Shown piece after piece: positions 43,632 to 52,138 of a stretch of DNA of 64,000 nucleotides. The number at the start of each line of letters is the position of its first letter. The stretch's first letter is position 1. The position numbers were made by a program, and so were the translations under genes. Below the pieces are notes generated by a model, which was not told where the DNA came from, did not search any database, and saw nothing but the letters and a program-made list of their open reading frames with translations. Where the stretch lies: contig CBDCSF010000013.1 of assembly GCA_965221445.1 (NCBI GenBank), positions 2,294,001-2,358,000 of the forward strand. The letters are read 5' to 3'. This DNA is from MPNP01 sp965221445 (GTDB taxonomy: Bacteria > Pseudomonadota > Alphaproteobacteria > Rhodobacterales > Rhodobacteraceae).

Positions 43632-44297
43632 ATGATAAGAACTGTAGAACCAACCAAATCTGCATACAAACTTTCGGCAGCACAGAAAATAGAACAGGCC
43701 TTGGTTGAAGAAATCAGTATTGGTGAACTTTCGCCAGGACAGCACCTGGATGAAAAGGGCTTGGCAACAAGGTTTGGTGCTTCCAGAACACCTGTTCGGG
43801 AAGCATTATCAAGACTCGCTGCACAAGGGGTATTAGTCCAGAAAGATCGCCGGGGAATTTTTGTTGCCGAATATACTCGTGAAGAGTTGGGACAGATATT
43901 TGAAGCCATGCATGAGATCGAAGCTGCATGTGCCAGGATAGTTGCACAGCGACTTAATCTCTTGGCCAGAAGCGAAATAGAAGCTGCTCAGGCTGAATGT
44001 GTGAAAACTGCAGAATCTGGCGACAGAAAGGGCTATTTATTTGCAAATGAAGACTTTCACAAAGCCATCTATCGTGCCACTGGAAATCCTTACATTGCGG
44101 CAATAGCAAGTGAGTTTCGACGACGCACAGGACCGTTCAGGGCAAAAAAATTTGCATCAAAGGAAGATTTGGTTGCATCTGCACGAAGCCACCAAGTGTT
44201 ATTGGATGATATCTTTTCAGAGGATTCTGCAACTGCAACCAAGAGTATGCGGTCCCATATGACAGAGAGTTTCATTCAGACACTTAAGATGAATTGA
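43632..44297 (+). CDS. GntR-family transcriptional regulator, FCD subfamily
   Basis: 221 aa. N-terminal winged helix with GLATRFGASRTPVREALSRL as the DNA-recognition region (about residues 45-64), then an all-helical FCD ligand domain with metal-type residues in NEDFHKAIYRATGN, RSHQVLLDD and SHMTES. It probably controls both arms of the carbohydrate regulon through the palindrome 106 bp upstream and releases DNA on binding a sugar acid or phosphorylated intermediate. Confidence 0.92.
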   Translation: MIRTVEPTKSAYKLSAAQKIEQALVEEISIGELSPGQHLDEKGLATRFGASRTPVREALSRLAAQGVLVQKDRRGIFVAEYTREELGQIFEAMHEIEAACARIVAQRLNLLARSEIEAAQAECVKTAESGDRKGYLFANEDFHKAIYRATGNPYIAAIASEFRRRTGPFRAKKFASKEDLVASARSHQVLLDDIFSEDSATATKSMRSHMTESFIQTLKMN

Positions 44298-44342
44298 ATT
44301 TATCAACACAGATTGCATAATTATGTGTGCTAATTTAAAAAT

Positions 44343-44352
44343 TTGCATACAT
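44343..44352. promoter_or_regulatory. possible second GntR site before the MBL hydrolase gene
   Basis: TTGCATACAT matches TTGTATACAA at 8 of 10 positions, and the 10-bp palindrome CATAATTATG lies at 44316-44325. Weak, but both lie in the short gntR to hydrolase gap. Confidence 0.3.
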
Positions 44353-44387
44353 TAAGTATTTTGGCTACAACTGCTAAAGGAAAAAGC

Positions 44388-45320
44388 ATGGGAAGAAAAG
44401 ATACCAAAATCTATCCAATTAATACCGGTTGGTTGCACGGCGATTTAGGAACTTATATTTTTTGGAAAGGTCCCGCCGGAAAGAAAAAATGGCAACCTGT
44501 ATACTGTCATTATGTCGACACTGGTGTAAACAAAATCCTTATAGACACAGGACTGCCTGATCAAGAGAGAGCTTCGACCTACCATCACAATTGTGAGAAG
44601 CGAGGCTGCTTGCAAGTACATGAGCATCTTGAAAAAAAGTTGGGTATTCACCCGGATGAAATAGATGCAATCGTATTTACTCATTTACATTGGGATCATG
44701 TGCAAAACATGAAGAAATTCAGGAATGCTCGCTACATTGCACCCAAAGCAGAGATTGAAATGGCCTATAATCCTTTGCCACTTTATTACAGAACTTACGA
44801 GTCTGGCCTTCTAGGGATTATACCCGCCTATGCAGGATGTGCTTTTGAGGCTGTGGACGGTGAGTGTGAGATTTTACCCGGTATCACCATGTTCCCAACT
44901 CCAGGGCATTCCGTAGGGCACATGGCTGTTTCTGTTGCCACCACTGCAGGAGACATTGTCGTTTGTGGTGATGCAATTTTTGAAGAACGTAATCTGTGCC
45001 CGAATCCAGCAGAAAAGTGGAGGTATTGGGTTCCCGCACGTTTTGTCAACAGTTATGAAGGTTGGAAATCGGTAGAGGAAATTGACAAGCGAGCTGATTA
45101 TGTTTTGCCGTGCCATGATCAAAAAGCCAATGCTCGTTCGGATGTGTTCCCGTATGAAGGAATGCCAATCCGTAAACGGCGACAATCAATTCCAGGTTAT
45201 CAGTTTTATTTTGGCGATATGCCGTGTGGTGCCGCCAAAAAATCTACACCAATGATGCCCGCAGATGAAGTTGATGCTTATATTAATAGTCTTGAAAATC
45301 CTGAAGATATGGTTGATTGA
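44388..45320 (+). CDS. metallo-beta-lactamase fold hydrolase (lactonase-like)
   Basis: 310 aa from the ATG preceded by AAAGG (an upstream ATG at 44343 has no SD). Metal ligands: THLHWDHVQN (HxHxDH, near residue 105), TPGHSVGHM, VVCGDAIFEE and YVLPCHDQ. The order and spacing are those of AHL-lactonase/AttM-like enzymes. Sitting in a sugar-acid regulon with a kinase and aldolases, it more likely opens a sugar lactone than a signal lactone. It overlaps the next gene start by 4 nt. Confidence 0.86.
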   Translation: MGRKDTKIYPINTGWLHGDLGTYIFWKGPAGKKKWQPVYCHYVDTGVNKILIDTGLPDQERASTYHHNCEKRGCLQVHEHLEKKLGIHPDEIDAIVFTHLHWDHVQNMKKFRNARYIAPKAEIEMAYNPLPLYYRTYESGLLGIIPAYAGCAFEAVDGECEILPGITMFPTPGHSVGHMAVSVATTAGDIVVCGDAIFEERNLCPNPAEKWRYWVPARFVNSYEGWKSVEEIDKRADYVLPCHDQKANARSDVFPYEGMPIRKRRQSIPGYQFYFGDMPCGAAKKSTPMMPADEVDAYINSLENPEDMVD

Positions 45321-46171
45321 AAATAGTGACTCTCTCCATTGAGACGCTGGCAGAAATTGCAGGGAACTATGATGTTATTGTTCTTGATCAGTGGGGAGTA
45401 CTGCATGATGGAACCAAGCCATATACAGGTGTAATCGAGTCTTTGCAGGCTTTAGCCTCCACAGGGCATCGATTGGCAGTTTTGTCCAATTCTGGAAAAC
45501 GGAGTTCAGTAAACGCAAGCAGGATTACCCAAATGGGTTTTAATGCCAACCTGTTTGAAAGGGTCATGACTTCTGGAGAGGCTCTATGGCGTGATGTTAA
45601 CAGTAATAAGATCCCCCACAGTGTTTTTTTTCCGATAGAACGTAATACGGGAGATGCATCACTTTGGGCAGAAGGGCTTGACATAAGCTTGACTGCAGAC
45701 CCTAATAATGCCCAAGCGATACTTCTAATGGGTTTACCCGATGGTTCCAGCCTTCTGGAATGGCAATCTTTGTTACAGCAGGCACTAAATAACCAATTGA
45801 TAATTTACTGCTCAAACCCGGATATATCTTCTCCACGTAGAGGTGGAAAAATTGTTATTTCACCCGGTATATTGGCACACGAATACAAAAAGCGAGGAGG
45901 TAAGGTGGTATTTTATGGAAAACCGTATAGTCCTGTTTTCCTAGCTATACAACATGCCATGGAAACAGAACCAGAAGGTGTGTTGATGGTGGGTGATAGC
46001 CTGGAGCACGACATTGTAGGTGCCCATAATGTTGGATGGGAAACTCTATTTGTATCTGGAGGTATTAACCAAAGTATTTTTTCCGTTTCGGACCCAATTC
46101 AAGTTCTGACAAAAATGGCAAGGGAAAAGAACCTTCCAATGCCGACCTATATGATCCAATCTTTAAAATGA
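45317..46171 (+). CDS. HAD-IIA family phosphatase (TIGR01459-like)
   Basis: 284 aa, HAD hydrolase of the NagD-like class: motif I VLDQWGVLHDG, motif II LAVLSNSGKR, motif III/IV GKPYSPVFLAIQ and MVGDSLEHDIVGAHNVGW. Motif I starts with D-Q-W rather than D-x-D, as in the TIGR01459 subfamily, so phosphatase activity is expected but not certain. TTG at 45317 overlaps the preceding stop; GTG at 45326 is another choice. ATGA overlap with the aldolase gene. May recycle a dead-end sugar phosphate. Confidence 0.84.
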   Translation: MKIVTLSIETLAEIAGNYDVIVLDQWGVLHDGTKPYTGVIESLQALASTGHRLAVLSNSGKRSSVNASRITQMGFNANLFERVMTSGEALWRDVNSNKIPHSVFFPIERNTGDASLWAEGLDISLTADPNNAQAILLMGLPDGSSLLEWQSLLQQALNNQLIIYCSNPDISSPRRGGKIVISPGILAHEYKKRGGKVVFYGKPYSPVFLAIQHAMETEPEGVLMVGDSLEHDIVGAHNVGWETLFVSGGINQSIFSVSDPIQVLTKMAREKNLPMPTYMIQSLK

Positions 46172-47136
46172 ACTTACAAAATTCATTAACTTCTGAATTT
46201 CGAGCGTTATCAGCACGATTAGGGCAGAATCCGTTACAGGTACAAGGACCAGGAGGGAATACGTCTATAAAAGATGGAAATGTGATGTGGATCAAGGCGT
46301 CTGGTACCGAACTCGCCAATGCAGATACCCAGAACATATTTGTACCCGTTGATTACAATTTAGCTAAGGCCGAGGCAGAGGGAAAGGGTAAGGGAGACTG
46401 TATAAGTGCTTTACTAGGTCCTGAAAGGGGATTGCGGCCATCAATCGAGACAACATTTCATGCGGTCCTTGAGTATCCTGTTGTTATTCATACACATTCA
46501 GTCATGACACTGGTACATTCCATTTCTCTGGAGGGACGAAACTCACTTGCCAAAAAACTAGATGATCTGCCCTTTTGCATTGTACCCTATGTGAAACCAG
46601 GTTTGCCACTTACAAGAGAAATCATCAAATGTATAAAACCTGAAACCCAAATCATTATTTTACAGAATCATGGAATAATTTATTGTGGACAAAGTGTTGC
46701 TGAAGTTGATGGGTTGATTTCAATTGTTGAACAACGTCTGTACATGCCCCCTCTTGATGTTACTGCTATCCCACCCAAAAGCCGACCAAACTCGGGGTTT
46801 CAATGGTCAGAACACAGTTGGCTTGCCAAGAAACCACGTATTTTTGCACTGGCTACCGTTGGCTCATACTATCCTGATCACGTTGTGTTCCTAGGACCAG
46901 CTTTACCACGTCATGACCACGAAGGTAATCCGCCTGTAGTCATTAAAGAAGGGGAAGGTGTTTTGATCCGCAAGACAGCTTCGTCTTCACAAAAGGCGAT
47001 GTTGCTGTGCCTTGCAGAAATCCTGCAACGTGTGCCTTGTGATTGGGTACCAGAACCCATAGGAATCGAGGCAGAAGCGGAACTTTTAAACTGGGATGCC
47101 GAGAAGTATCGTCAAGAACTGGCAAGGAAAAAATGA
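46168..47136 (+). CDS. class II aldolase (RhaD/YuxG aldolase-domain type)
   Basis: 322 aa. N-terminal class II aldolase domain: QGPGGNTSIKDGNVMWIKASGTEL, catalytic Glu in SIETTFHAVL, zinc His pair in VIHTHSVMTLVHS and third in LQNHGIIYCG. A ~100-residue extension (PDHVVFLGPALPRHDHEG etc.) matches the aldolase half of bifunctional rhamnulose-phosphate aldolase/dehydrogenases, here without the dehydrogenase. It would split the kinase product into DHAP or a similar triose plus an aldehyde. Overlaps both neighbours by 4 nt. Confidence 0.87.
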   Translation: MNLQNSLTSEFRALSARLGQNPLQVQGPGGNTSIKDGNVMWIKASGTELANADTQNIFVPVDYNLAKAEAEGKGKGDCISALLGPERGLRPSIETTFHAVLEYPVVIHTHSVMTLVHSISLEGRNSLAKKLDDLPFCIVPYVKPGLPLTREIIKCIKPETQIIILQNHGIIYCGQSVAEVDGLISIVEQRLYMPPLDVTAIPPKSRPNSGFQWSEHSWLAKKPRIFALATVGSYYPDHVVFLGPALPRHDHEGNPPVVIKEGEGVLIRKTASSSQKAMLLCLAEILQRVPCDWVPEPIGIEAEAELLNWDAEKYRQELARKK

Positions 47137-48413
47137 GTCTGGTACTTGGAATTGATGTAGGAACATCGGGTATCCGGACAGCGGTTTTAGATCTTTCAGG
47201 CAAGCTAATCTCCCTGGTACAACAACCTCATGCTGAACAAGAAGCAACTCAGATCAACGCTGAGTTGTGGTGGGATTCAGTCCAGGAGTGTATAAAGTCG
47301 CAAACTGTTGCTTTGAAAGCTAAGGGTTGGAGTCCATATGAAATCTCGGCAATTTCCGTTGATGGAACTTCGGGTACAATGCTATTGACCGATGAAAACC
47401 TTCAGCCAGTGTCTAGAGCTTTGATGTACAATTCCAAAGGATTTTTTAGAGAAGCAGAACTTATTGATCGCATTGCTCCAGATTTTCATATTACTCGTGG
47501 ACAGAACTCGGCTTTGGCCCGTGCTCTGCATTTAATTAAGGAGGACGCCGAACATCGCGGACATTATCTCCTCCATCAGGCCGATTTTATTGTAGCAAAA
47601 CTTATGGGAATCGGGGGGTATTCTGATTACAATAATTCCCTGAAAACTGGGTTTGACCCAGAAACCGAAAAGTGGCCTGATTGGATTGCGGATGTAGGGT
47701 TAGACATGACCTTACTACCTAAGGCAAGGGCTCCAGGTACTGAGATTGCTCCAATTTCCAAATTGGTTGCAGAGCGATTGGACCTACCTATCACTGCAAC
47801 TGTATATGTTGGAACTACAGACAGTATTGCAGCATTTCTTGCCTGTGCAGAACCTGTGCCGGGTGTTGCTGTAACTTCACTTGGTTCAACACTTGTGGTC
47901 AAGGTGATGTCACAAAAACGGATTGATGACCCCAAAATTGGTCTCTATTCCCACAGACTTGGGGATGGCTGGCTGGTAGGAGGGGCTTCCAATACTGGTG
48001 GAGGTGTTCTTGCAAAATACTTTTCACCGGATGAAATTGAGAGCCATTGTGTATCCATTAATCCAGATACTCCGTTGGGTTTGGATTATTACCCACTACA
48101 AAAACCCGGTGAACGATTTCCTGTAAATGATCCTTATCTACAACCCCGCCTGCAACCACGACCTGATAAGGATTCAGAATTTCTTCAGGGGCTTCTTGAG
48201 GGGATAGCTAAAATAGAGGCTAAGTGTTACCAAGCTATTCTGGAACGTGGTGGCAATTTTCCTCATACCCTCTATACTGCTGGGGGTGGGGCAGCAAATA
48301 CAACGTGGACAGCCATACGAGAAATTGCTTTAGGACAAAAGATTTTAAAAGCCAACTACACTGAAGCCGCAATTGGAACAGCTAGACTTGTTCTCACAAT
48401 GGGGAGAATCTAA
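47133..48413 (+). CDS. FGGY-family carbohydrate kinase
   Basis: 426 aa from the ATG overlapping the aldolase stop, with AAGGA 5 nt upstream. Phosphate-1 motif VLGIDVGTSGIRTAV, ISVDGTSGTMLL, YVGTTDSIAAFLACAEP, WLVGGASNTGGG, adenosine-site YTAGGGAANTTWTAIR. It is shorter than xylulokinases and resembles the ribulokinase-like small FGGY group. It would phosphorylate the imported sugar or the lactone-derived acid ahead of the aldolase. Last gene of the rightward operon. Confidence 0.89.
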   Translation: MSLVLGIDVGTSGIRTAVLDLSGKLISLVQQPHAEQEATQINAELWWDSVQECIKSQTVALKAKGWSPYEISAISVDGTSGTMLLTDENLQPVSRALMYNSKGFFREAELIDRIAPDFHITRGQNSALARALHLIKEDAEHRGHYLLHQADFIVAKLMGIGGYSDYNNSLKTGFDPETEKWPDWIADVGLDMTLLPKARAPGTEIAPISKLVAERLDLPITATVYVGTTDSIAAFLACAEPVPGVAVTSLGSTLVVKVMSQKRIDDPKIGLYSHRLGDGWLVGGASNTGGGVLAKYFSPDEIESHCVSINPDTPLGLDYYPLQKPGERFPVNDPYLQPRLQPRPDKDSEFLQGLLEGIAKIEAKCYQAILERGGNFPHTLYTAGGGAANTTWTAIREIALGQKILKANYTEAAIGTARLVLTMGRI

Positions 48414-48584
48414 AAGCTATAAAAAGAGAGAGATATTAGCACAAGCCAAGGGTTGAGGGGCCCTGCCTTGGTGAATGAAACCTTAAATCTTGGCGAAGTT
48501 CGTAAGGTCACTGCACCAACCCAAAAGCAGTAGGTGTACCTTGTTTGTATCTCAATTGATTGAAACCATGAACTTAATTTTCAA

Positions 48585-49646
48585 TTAATTCTTCAATACC
48601 CACCTAGCTACCACCTGGACAAGCAAAAGCACCAACATTAAACGAAATACATGGTGTGAAATTACAAAAGCCACATCAGCCTCTGCTACAATGGCTATAA
48701 TGGCCATCTCGGCCTGTCCACCTGGTAAATAGGCAAGAAGGGTATCAATAGGAATCGTTTGTAATAATCCAACTATCACTAAGGTGAACAGTATGCTGAT
48801 AAAGCCAAGTAAAATACAATATCCCAAAGCTGCGATAATATACTTTCTTACCTCAACGCCATTTATCCCATCGTATCTGATTCCGACTCCCAACCCGATA
48901 AAAAACTGAGCACCCCATATGAATTCAACCGGGGGACGAACCGTGATCATTCCTGTTAGGGACAGGATGGCAGTCAATACCATGGGTCCCAGGATGGTTG
49001 CGCCTGAAATCCTCAAAAAGGCTGCAAGTTTCCAACCTGCAATACCGGCAAAGATCATCAAACCAAGCTCCTGCAATGGTACTTGTCCCAAATTAGCCCC
49101 GGGTGGACGAGTAAGATCAATATTCCATATGGTTGTTACAACAAAAGGAACTATTAAAAGGATAACCAGTACTCTCGTAGCATGAATGAGTGAAAGGGCT
49201 CTTACATTTGCACCCGCTTTATCCCCAAACAAAAGCATTTCCACAAGCCCACCAGGAATGGTTGCATAATAGGAAGTGTTTGGATCAAACCCCAGAACCT
49301 TAAAATAAAAATATCCCACACTACAAACCACAACCAGAAACAACGGAACAATTATTAGTGAAGAACCTAGGCGTCCAATCTCTGAAAGTATTTCTGGAGT
49401 TATAGTTGATCCTATGGCCACACCCAGAATTGTCCTCATAAGAATGCTGAGAGTACCGAAGCCCTCCAAGCGTAATCCAATTAAAGCAGCTACCAGGCAA
49501 CCCACCATTGGACCAATCAATAGGGGTATTGGAAGCCCCAGGAGTAAGAAAATTACTCCTCCCAAAGTTGCGTAGAGCAATGTTTTGAATTGAAAGGATG
49601 AAATCAATCCGGATTTAATTTTTTTTTTCATTTGCCGAAAATTCAT
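48585..49646 (-). CDS. AbrB-family membrane protein (PF05145-type)
   Basis: About 353 aa with roughly ten membrane helices in two similar halves, each with the Gly-rich signature: LLGLPIPLLIGPMVGCLVAA in the first and LRISGATILGPMVLTAILS in the second; YYATIPGGLVEMLLFG and LAYLPGGQAEMAIIAIVAEA are the matched PGG loops. The family includes AbrB/AmoA-annotated proteins of uncertain function, perhaps small-molecule exporters. The frame opens at 49742; starts at 49646 or 49631 are closest to the first helix. Convergent with the kinase gene and divergent from maoC. Confidence 0.84.
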   Translation of the reverse strand: MNFRQMKKKIKSGLISSFQFKTLLYATLGGVIFLLLGLPIPLLIGPMVGCLVAALIGLRLEGFGTLSILMRTILGVAIGSTITPEILSEIGRLGSSLIIVPLFLVVVCSVGYFYFKVLGFDPNTSYYATIPGGLVEMLLFGDKAGANVRALSLIHATRVLVILLIVPFVVTTIWNIDLTRPPGANLGQVPLQELGLMIFAGIAGWKLAAFLRISGATILGPMVLTAILSLTGMITVRPPVEFIWGAQFFIGLGVGIRYDGINGVEVRKYIIAALGYCILLGFISILFTLVIVGLLQTIPIDTLLAYLPGGQAEMAIIAIVAEADVAFVISHHVFRLMLVLLLVQVVARWVLKN

Positions 49647-49775
49647 ACTCAAACTAAAACAAAATCGGGGAGGTATAACAACCGAATAGGTATAAATCGC
49701 TTTTGTCTCAGGATTTCCAACCGTTTGGACATGACTCAACATGATAGATAAACTTTCCTCAAAAGGAGAAGAAAA

Positions 49776-50291
49776 TTGACAAGAAACTTAAGGGGAATGA
49801 AACAGATAGGAGATAAACGGTTCCGTGAGGACCCGGGATTGTTCTATGAGGATTTTGTTATCGGGGATTGGTACGAACATTGGCCGGGTAGAACAATCAC
49901 CGAAACTGATAATATTTGGTTTACCAATCTTACAATGAACACTCATCCGCTCCATTTTGACACGAATTACGCTTCAAAAACCGAATTTGGACAGTGTTTG
50001 GTCAATTCAACTCTAACCGTGGCTCTTGTTACCGGCATGTGTGTTTCGAATACAAGCCAAAAGGCCATCGCCAATTTGGGATGGGAAGAGATTAAACTTC
50101 CAGCTCCGGTGTTTATCGGGGATACTTTGTACGGTGAAACAGCAATTTTAGATAAACGGGTATCCAAAAAACGTCCCGATAATGGAGTTATCAGAGTCCG
50201 TCATTTGGGAAGGAATCAAGACAGGGTTGTAGTTTGTGATATGATCAGATCTTTTCTTATTCCCAAAAGAGGTTCTGGAAATCCAGAATAA
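49776..50291 (+). CDS. MaoC-like (R)-enoyl-CoA hydratase
   Basis: 171 aa hot-dog fold protein. The hydratase motif is in TMNTHPLHFDTNYASKTEFG (Asp/His pair), followed by GWEEIKLPAPVFIGDTLY. It resembles mesaconyl-CoA hydratase-type MaoC proteins. The TTG at 49776 has AGGAG 7 nt upstream; an ATG at 49797 is less well placed. It heads the rightward unit that continues with coxD, so it may be cotranscribed with the molybdenum hydroxylase genes. Confidence 0.87.
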   Translation: MTRNLRGMKQIGDKRFREDPGLFYEDFVIGDWYEHWPGRTITETDNIWFTNLTMNTHPLHFDTNYASKTEFGQCLVNSTLTVALVTGMCVSNTSQKAIANLGWEEIKLPAPVFIGDTLYGETAILDKRVSKKRPDNGVIRVRHLGRNQDRVVVCDMIRSFLIPKRGSGNPE

Positions 50292-50318
50292 AAATCATTT
50301 AGTAATAGATAAGCTTTT

Positions 50319-51266
50319 TTGGGAAAGATAAATGATTTGGAGATTGTCAACTTGAGCGGTGATATTAAAACGATTGAAGCAGTACAGGGCTTGTTGAGGG
50401 AAGCCGATTACCTTTGTGATCGCTCACTTGCGACAACAGTATTTCTATCCCTTACCCTCAATAGACCATTATTTCTTGAGGGAGAAGCGGGTGTAGGTAA
50501 AACTGAAATTGCCTTGGCTATTTCCCGGGCTTTGGGAAGAAAGTTGATCAGGCTTCAATGTTATGAGGGATTAGATACAGGGTCGGCTGTATATGAATGG
50601 AATTTTCCTGCACAAATGGTGGCAATTAGAACCGCAGAAGCTTCAGGAAGTCTAGAACGCCAAGCTCTTCAATCAGAATTATTCTCCAAAGAGTATTTAA
50701 TTTCAAGACCAATTCTGGAGGCACTTGGTGACCACGATGAGGGGCCACCGGTGCTACTGATTGACGAAATTGACAGAACAGATGAACCATTTGAAGCATT
50801 CTTGCTTGAAGTTCTTTCCGATTTTCAAATCACCATCCCTGAATTGGGGACAATAAAATCTAAAGTACCACCAATTGTTATTCTTACTTCCAATCGAACA
50901 AGAGAAATCCATGATGCCTTGAAAAGAAGATGTTTTTACTACTGGGTAGAATATCCAGACTTTGCAAGAGAACTTGAGATAATCCAGGTCAAGGTTCCAG
51001 AAGCCGGTAAAGTTTTTGCAAAAGAAATCGTTGCTTTCATACAAACTCTGAGAAATGAGGACTTGTTTAAAAAACCTGGAGTAGCTGAATCCATTGACTG
51101 GGCAAAATGCCTCCTCGCACTCAATACCATTGAACTTTCTCCCGAGGTTGTATCCGACACTCTTGGAGCTTTGTTGAAATACCAGGATGATCTTGCAAGG
51201 ATTGGCGGTTCTGAGAGTCAAAGGATTTTAGACAAGGCCAGGGCCAAGCTTAGAGAAATTGCTTAG
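50319..51266 (+). CDS. coxD: MoxR-type AAA ATPase, CoxD-like
   Basis: AAA+ chaperone needed in aerobic CO dehydrogenases for sulfuration/maturation of the Mo-Cu or Mo=S centre. Walker A FLEGEAGVGKTEIALAIS, Walker B VLLIDEIDRTDEPFEAFLLE, sensor VILTSNRTREIHDALKRR. The arrangement coxD then coxE matches the cox accessory operon. 315 aa; TTG at 50319 has no SD, and a later TTG at 50337 has GGGAAAG upstream, so the start is uncertain. Interrupted from coxE by an inserted HipBA module. Confidence 0.88.
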   Translation: MGKINDLEIVNLSGDIKTIEAVQGLLREADYLCDRSLATTVFLSLTLNRPLFLEGEAGVGKTEIALAISRALGRKLIRLQCYEGLDTGSAVYEWNFPAQMVAIRTAEASGSLERQALQSELFSKEYLISRPILEALGDHDEGPPVLLIDEIDRTDEPFEAFLLEVLSDFQITIPELGTIKSKVPPIVILTSNRTREIHDALKRRCFYYWVEYPDFARELEIIQVKVPEAGKVFAKEIVAFIQTLRNEDLFKKPGVAESIDWAKCLLALNTIELSPEVVSDTLGALLKYQDDLARIGGSESQRILDKARAKLREIA

Positions 51267-51359
51267 ATATGAAATGAACGGGGATTACATACCTAGGTCT
51301 GCGTGCTGAAATTCCCATATGTTCCTTAACACAAAATAATAATTAAAGGAAGAGTTACC

Positions 51360-51662
51360 ATACCCCAAAAAGCTCCCTGCAAGTATTTTCGTGAAGGGCT
51401 GAGTCTCCTGGACCTCATGACCATGTTTCCCGACGAACAGGCGGCCGAAACCTGGTTCGTACAGGAAAGATGGGGACCGACCGGGACACCGTCTTTCTGT
51501 CCCAAACGCGGTGAACAAGGGCTGTTGAAGAAATATCACCAGTGCAAAAGTTAACCTTGGTACTGTAGCCACTGCCGGGCCAATTTCAGTGTACGCACAG
51601 GCACGGTCATGTCCCATTCGGTCATTCCCCTGCAGAAATCGATCCTGACCGCCATGCAATAA
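51360..51662 (+). pseudogene. IS1595-family transposase remnant
   Basis: Codons in one frame read KAPCKYFREGLSLLDLMTMF, then DEQAAETWFVQERWGP and a damaged zinc-ribbon FCPKRGEQ, an in-frame TAA at about residue 66, and beyond it YCSHCRANFSVRTGTVM. This is the conserved N-terminal region of IS1595 transposases. Where ATG is expected (51360) there is ATA. The catalytic domain is missing. No terminal repeats were found. It lies just upstream of the HipBA module. Confidence 0.78.
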
Positions 51663-51746
51663 CGAGGAAACACCCGCCTCTTGTAATTGCAATAAAGACA
51701 ATATATAGTACATAATACTCTATTATAGTTTATAAAAAGAATAAAA

Positions 51747-52136
51747 ATGATCCATGGCAAATACCCACCCCGGGTGCAGAGAACCCTTCGTAATCTCGGG
51801 CGTAACCTCAACATTGCCAGGCGTCGTCGCCGGGAGTCCCAGCAGCAATTTGCCGAACGCATGGGGATCTCCACAGGAACCCTAAAACGCCTTGAGAAGG
51901 GTGACCCCGGCATCGGCATCGGTCACCTTGCGATGGCCTTTCTTGTACTCGGCGAAATCAACCGGCTGGACGAAATACTTGCTTGTGATACTGATAATCT
52001 TGGCCTTATGCTTGATTTGGATCGCTTGCCCAAAAGAATACACCAGCCCCTTTCACGGGCGGTTGGGGACGGACACCGACGTTTGTCAAAAGGTGATGAT
52101 GGCCCGTACTCCCCGCAAGGTGAAAGAGGCTTTTGA
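51747..52136 (+). CDS. hipB: HipB-like XRE antitoxin/repressor (module 2)
   Basis: 129 aa. Helix-turn-helix region LNIARRRRRESQQQFAERMG then ISTGTLKRLEKGDPGIGIG. AT-rich upstream DNA (tatatagtacataatactc...) contrasts with the GC-rich gene. Overlaps the HipA start by few bases. Coding DNA is clearly richer in G+C than all neighbouring genes. There is no SD in the AT-rich leader. Confidence 0.84.
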   Translation: MIHGKYPPRVQRTLRNLGRNLNIARRRRRESQQQFAERMGISTGTLKRLEKGDPGIGIGHLAMAFLVLGEINRLDEILACDTDNLGLMLDLDRLPKRIHQPLSRAVGDGHRRLSKGDDGPYSPQGERGF

Positions 52137-52138
52137 CA

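Noticed and set aside
48414..48584. CCAAGG/CCTTGG pair as a terminator between the kinase and AbrB genes
   Set aside because: Only 6 bp, with a 14-nt loop and no U tract; too weak to call.
51285..51713. 142-aa leftward frame antisense to the IS1595 remnant
   Set aside because: The opposite strand clearly encodes transposase residues, so this is a shadow frame.
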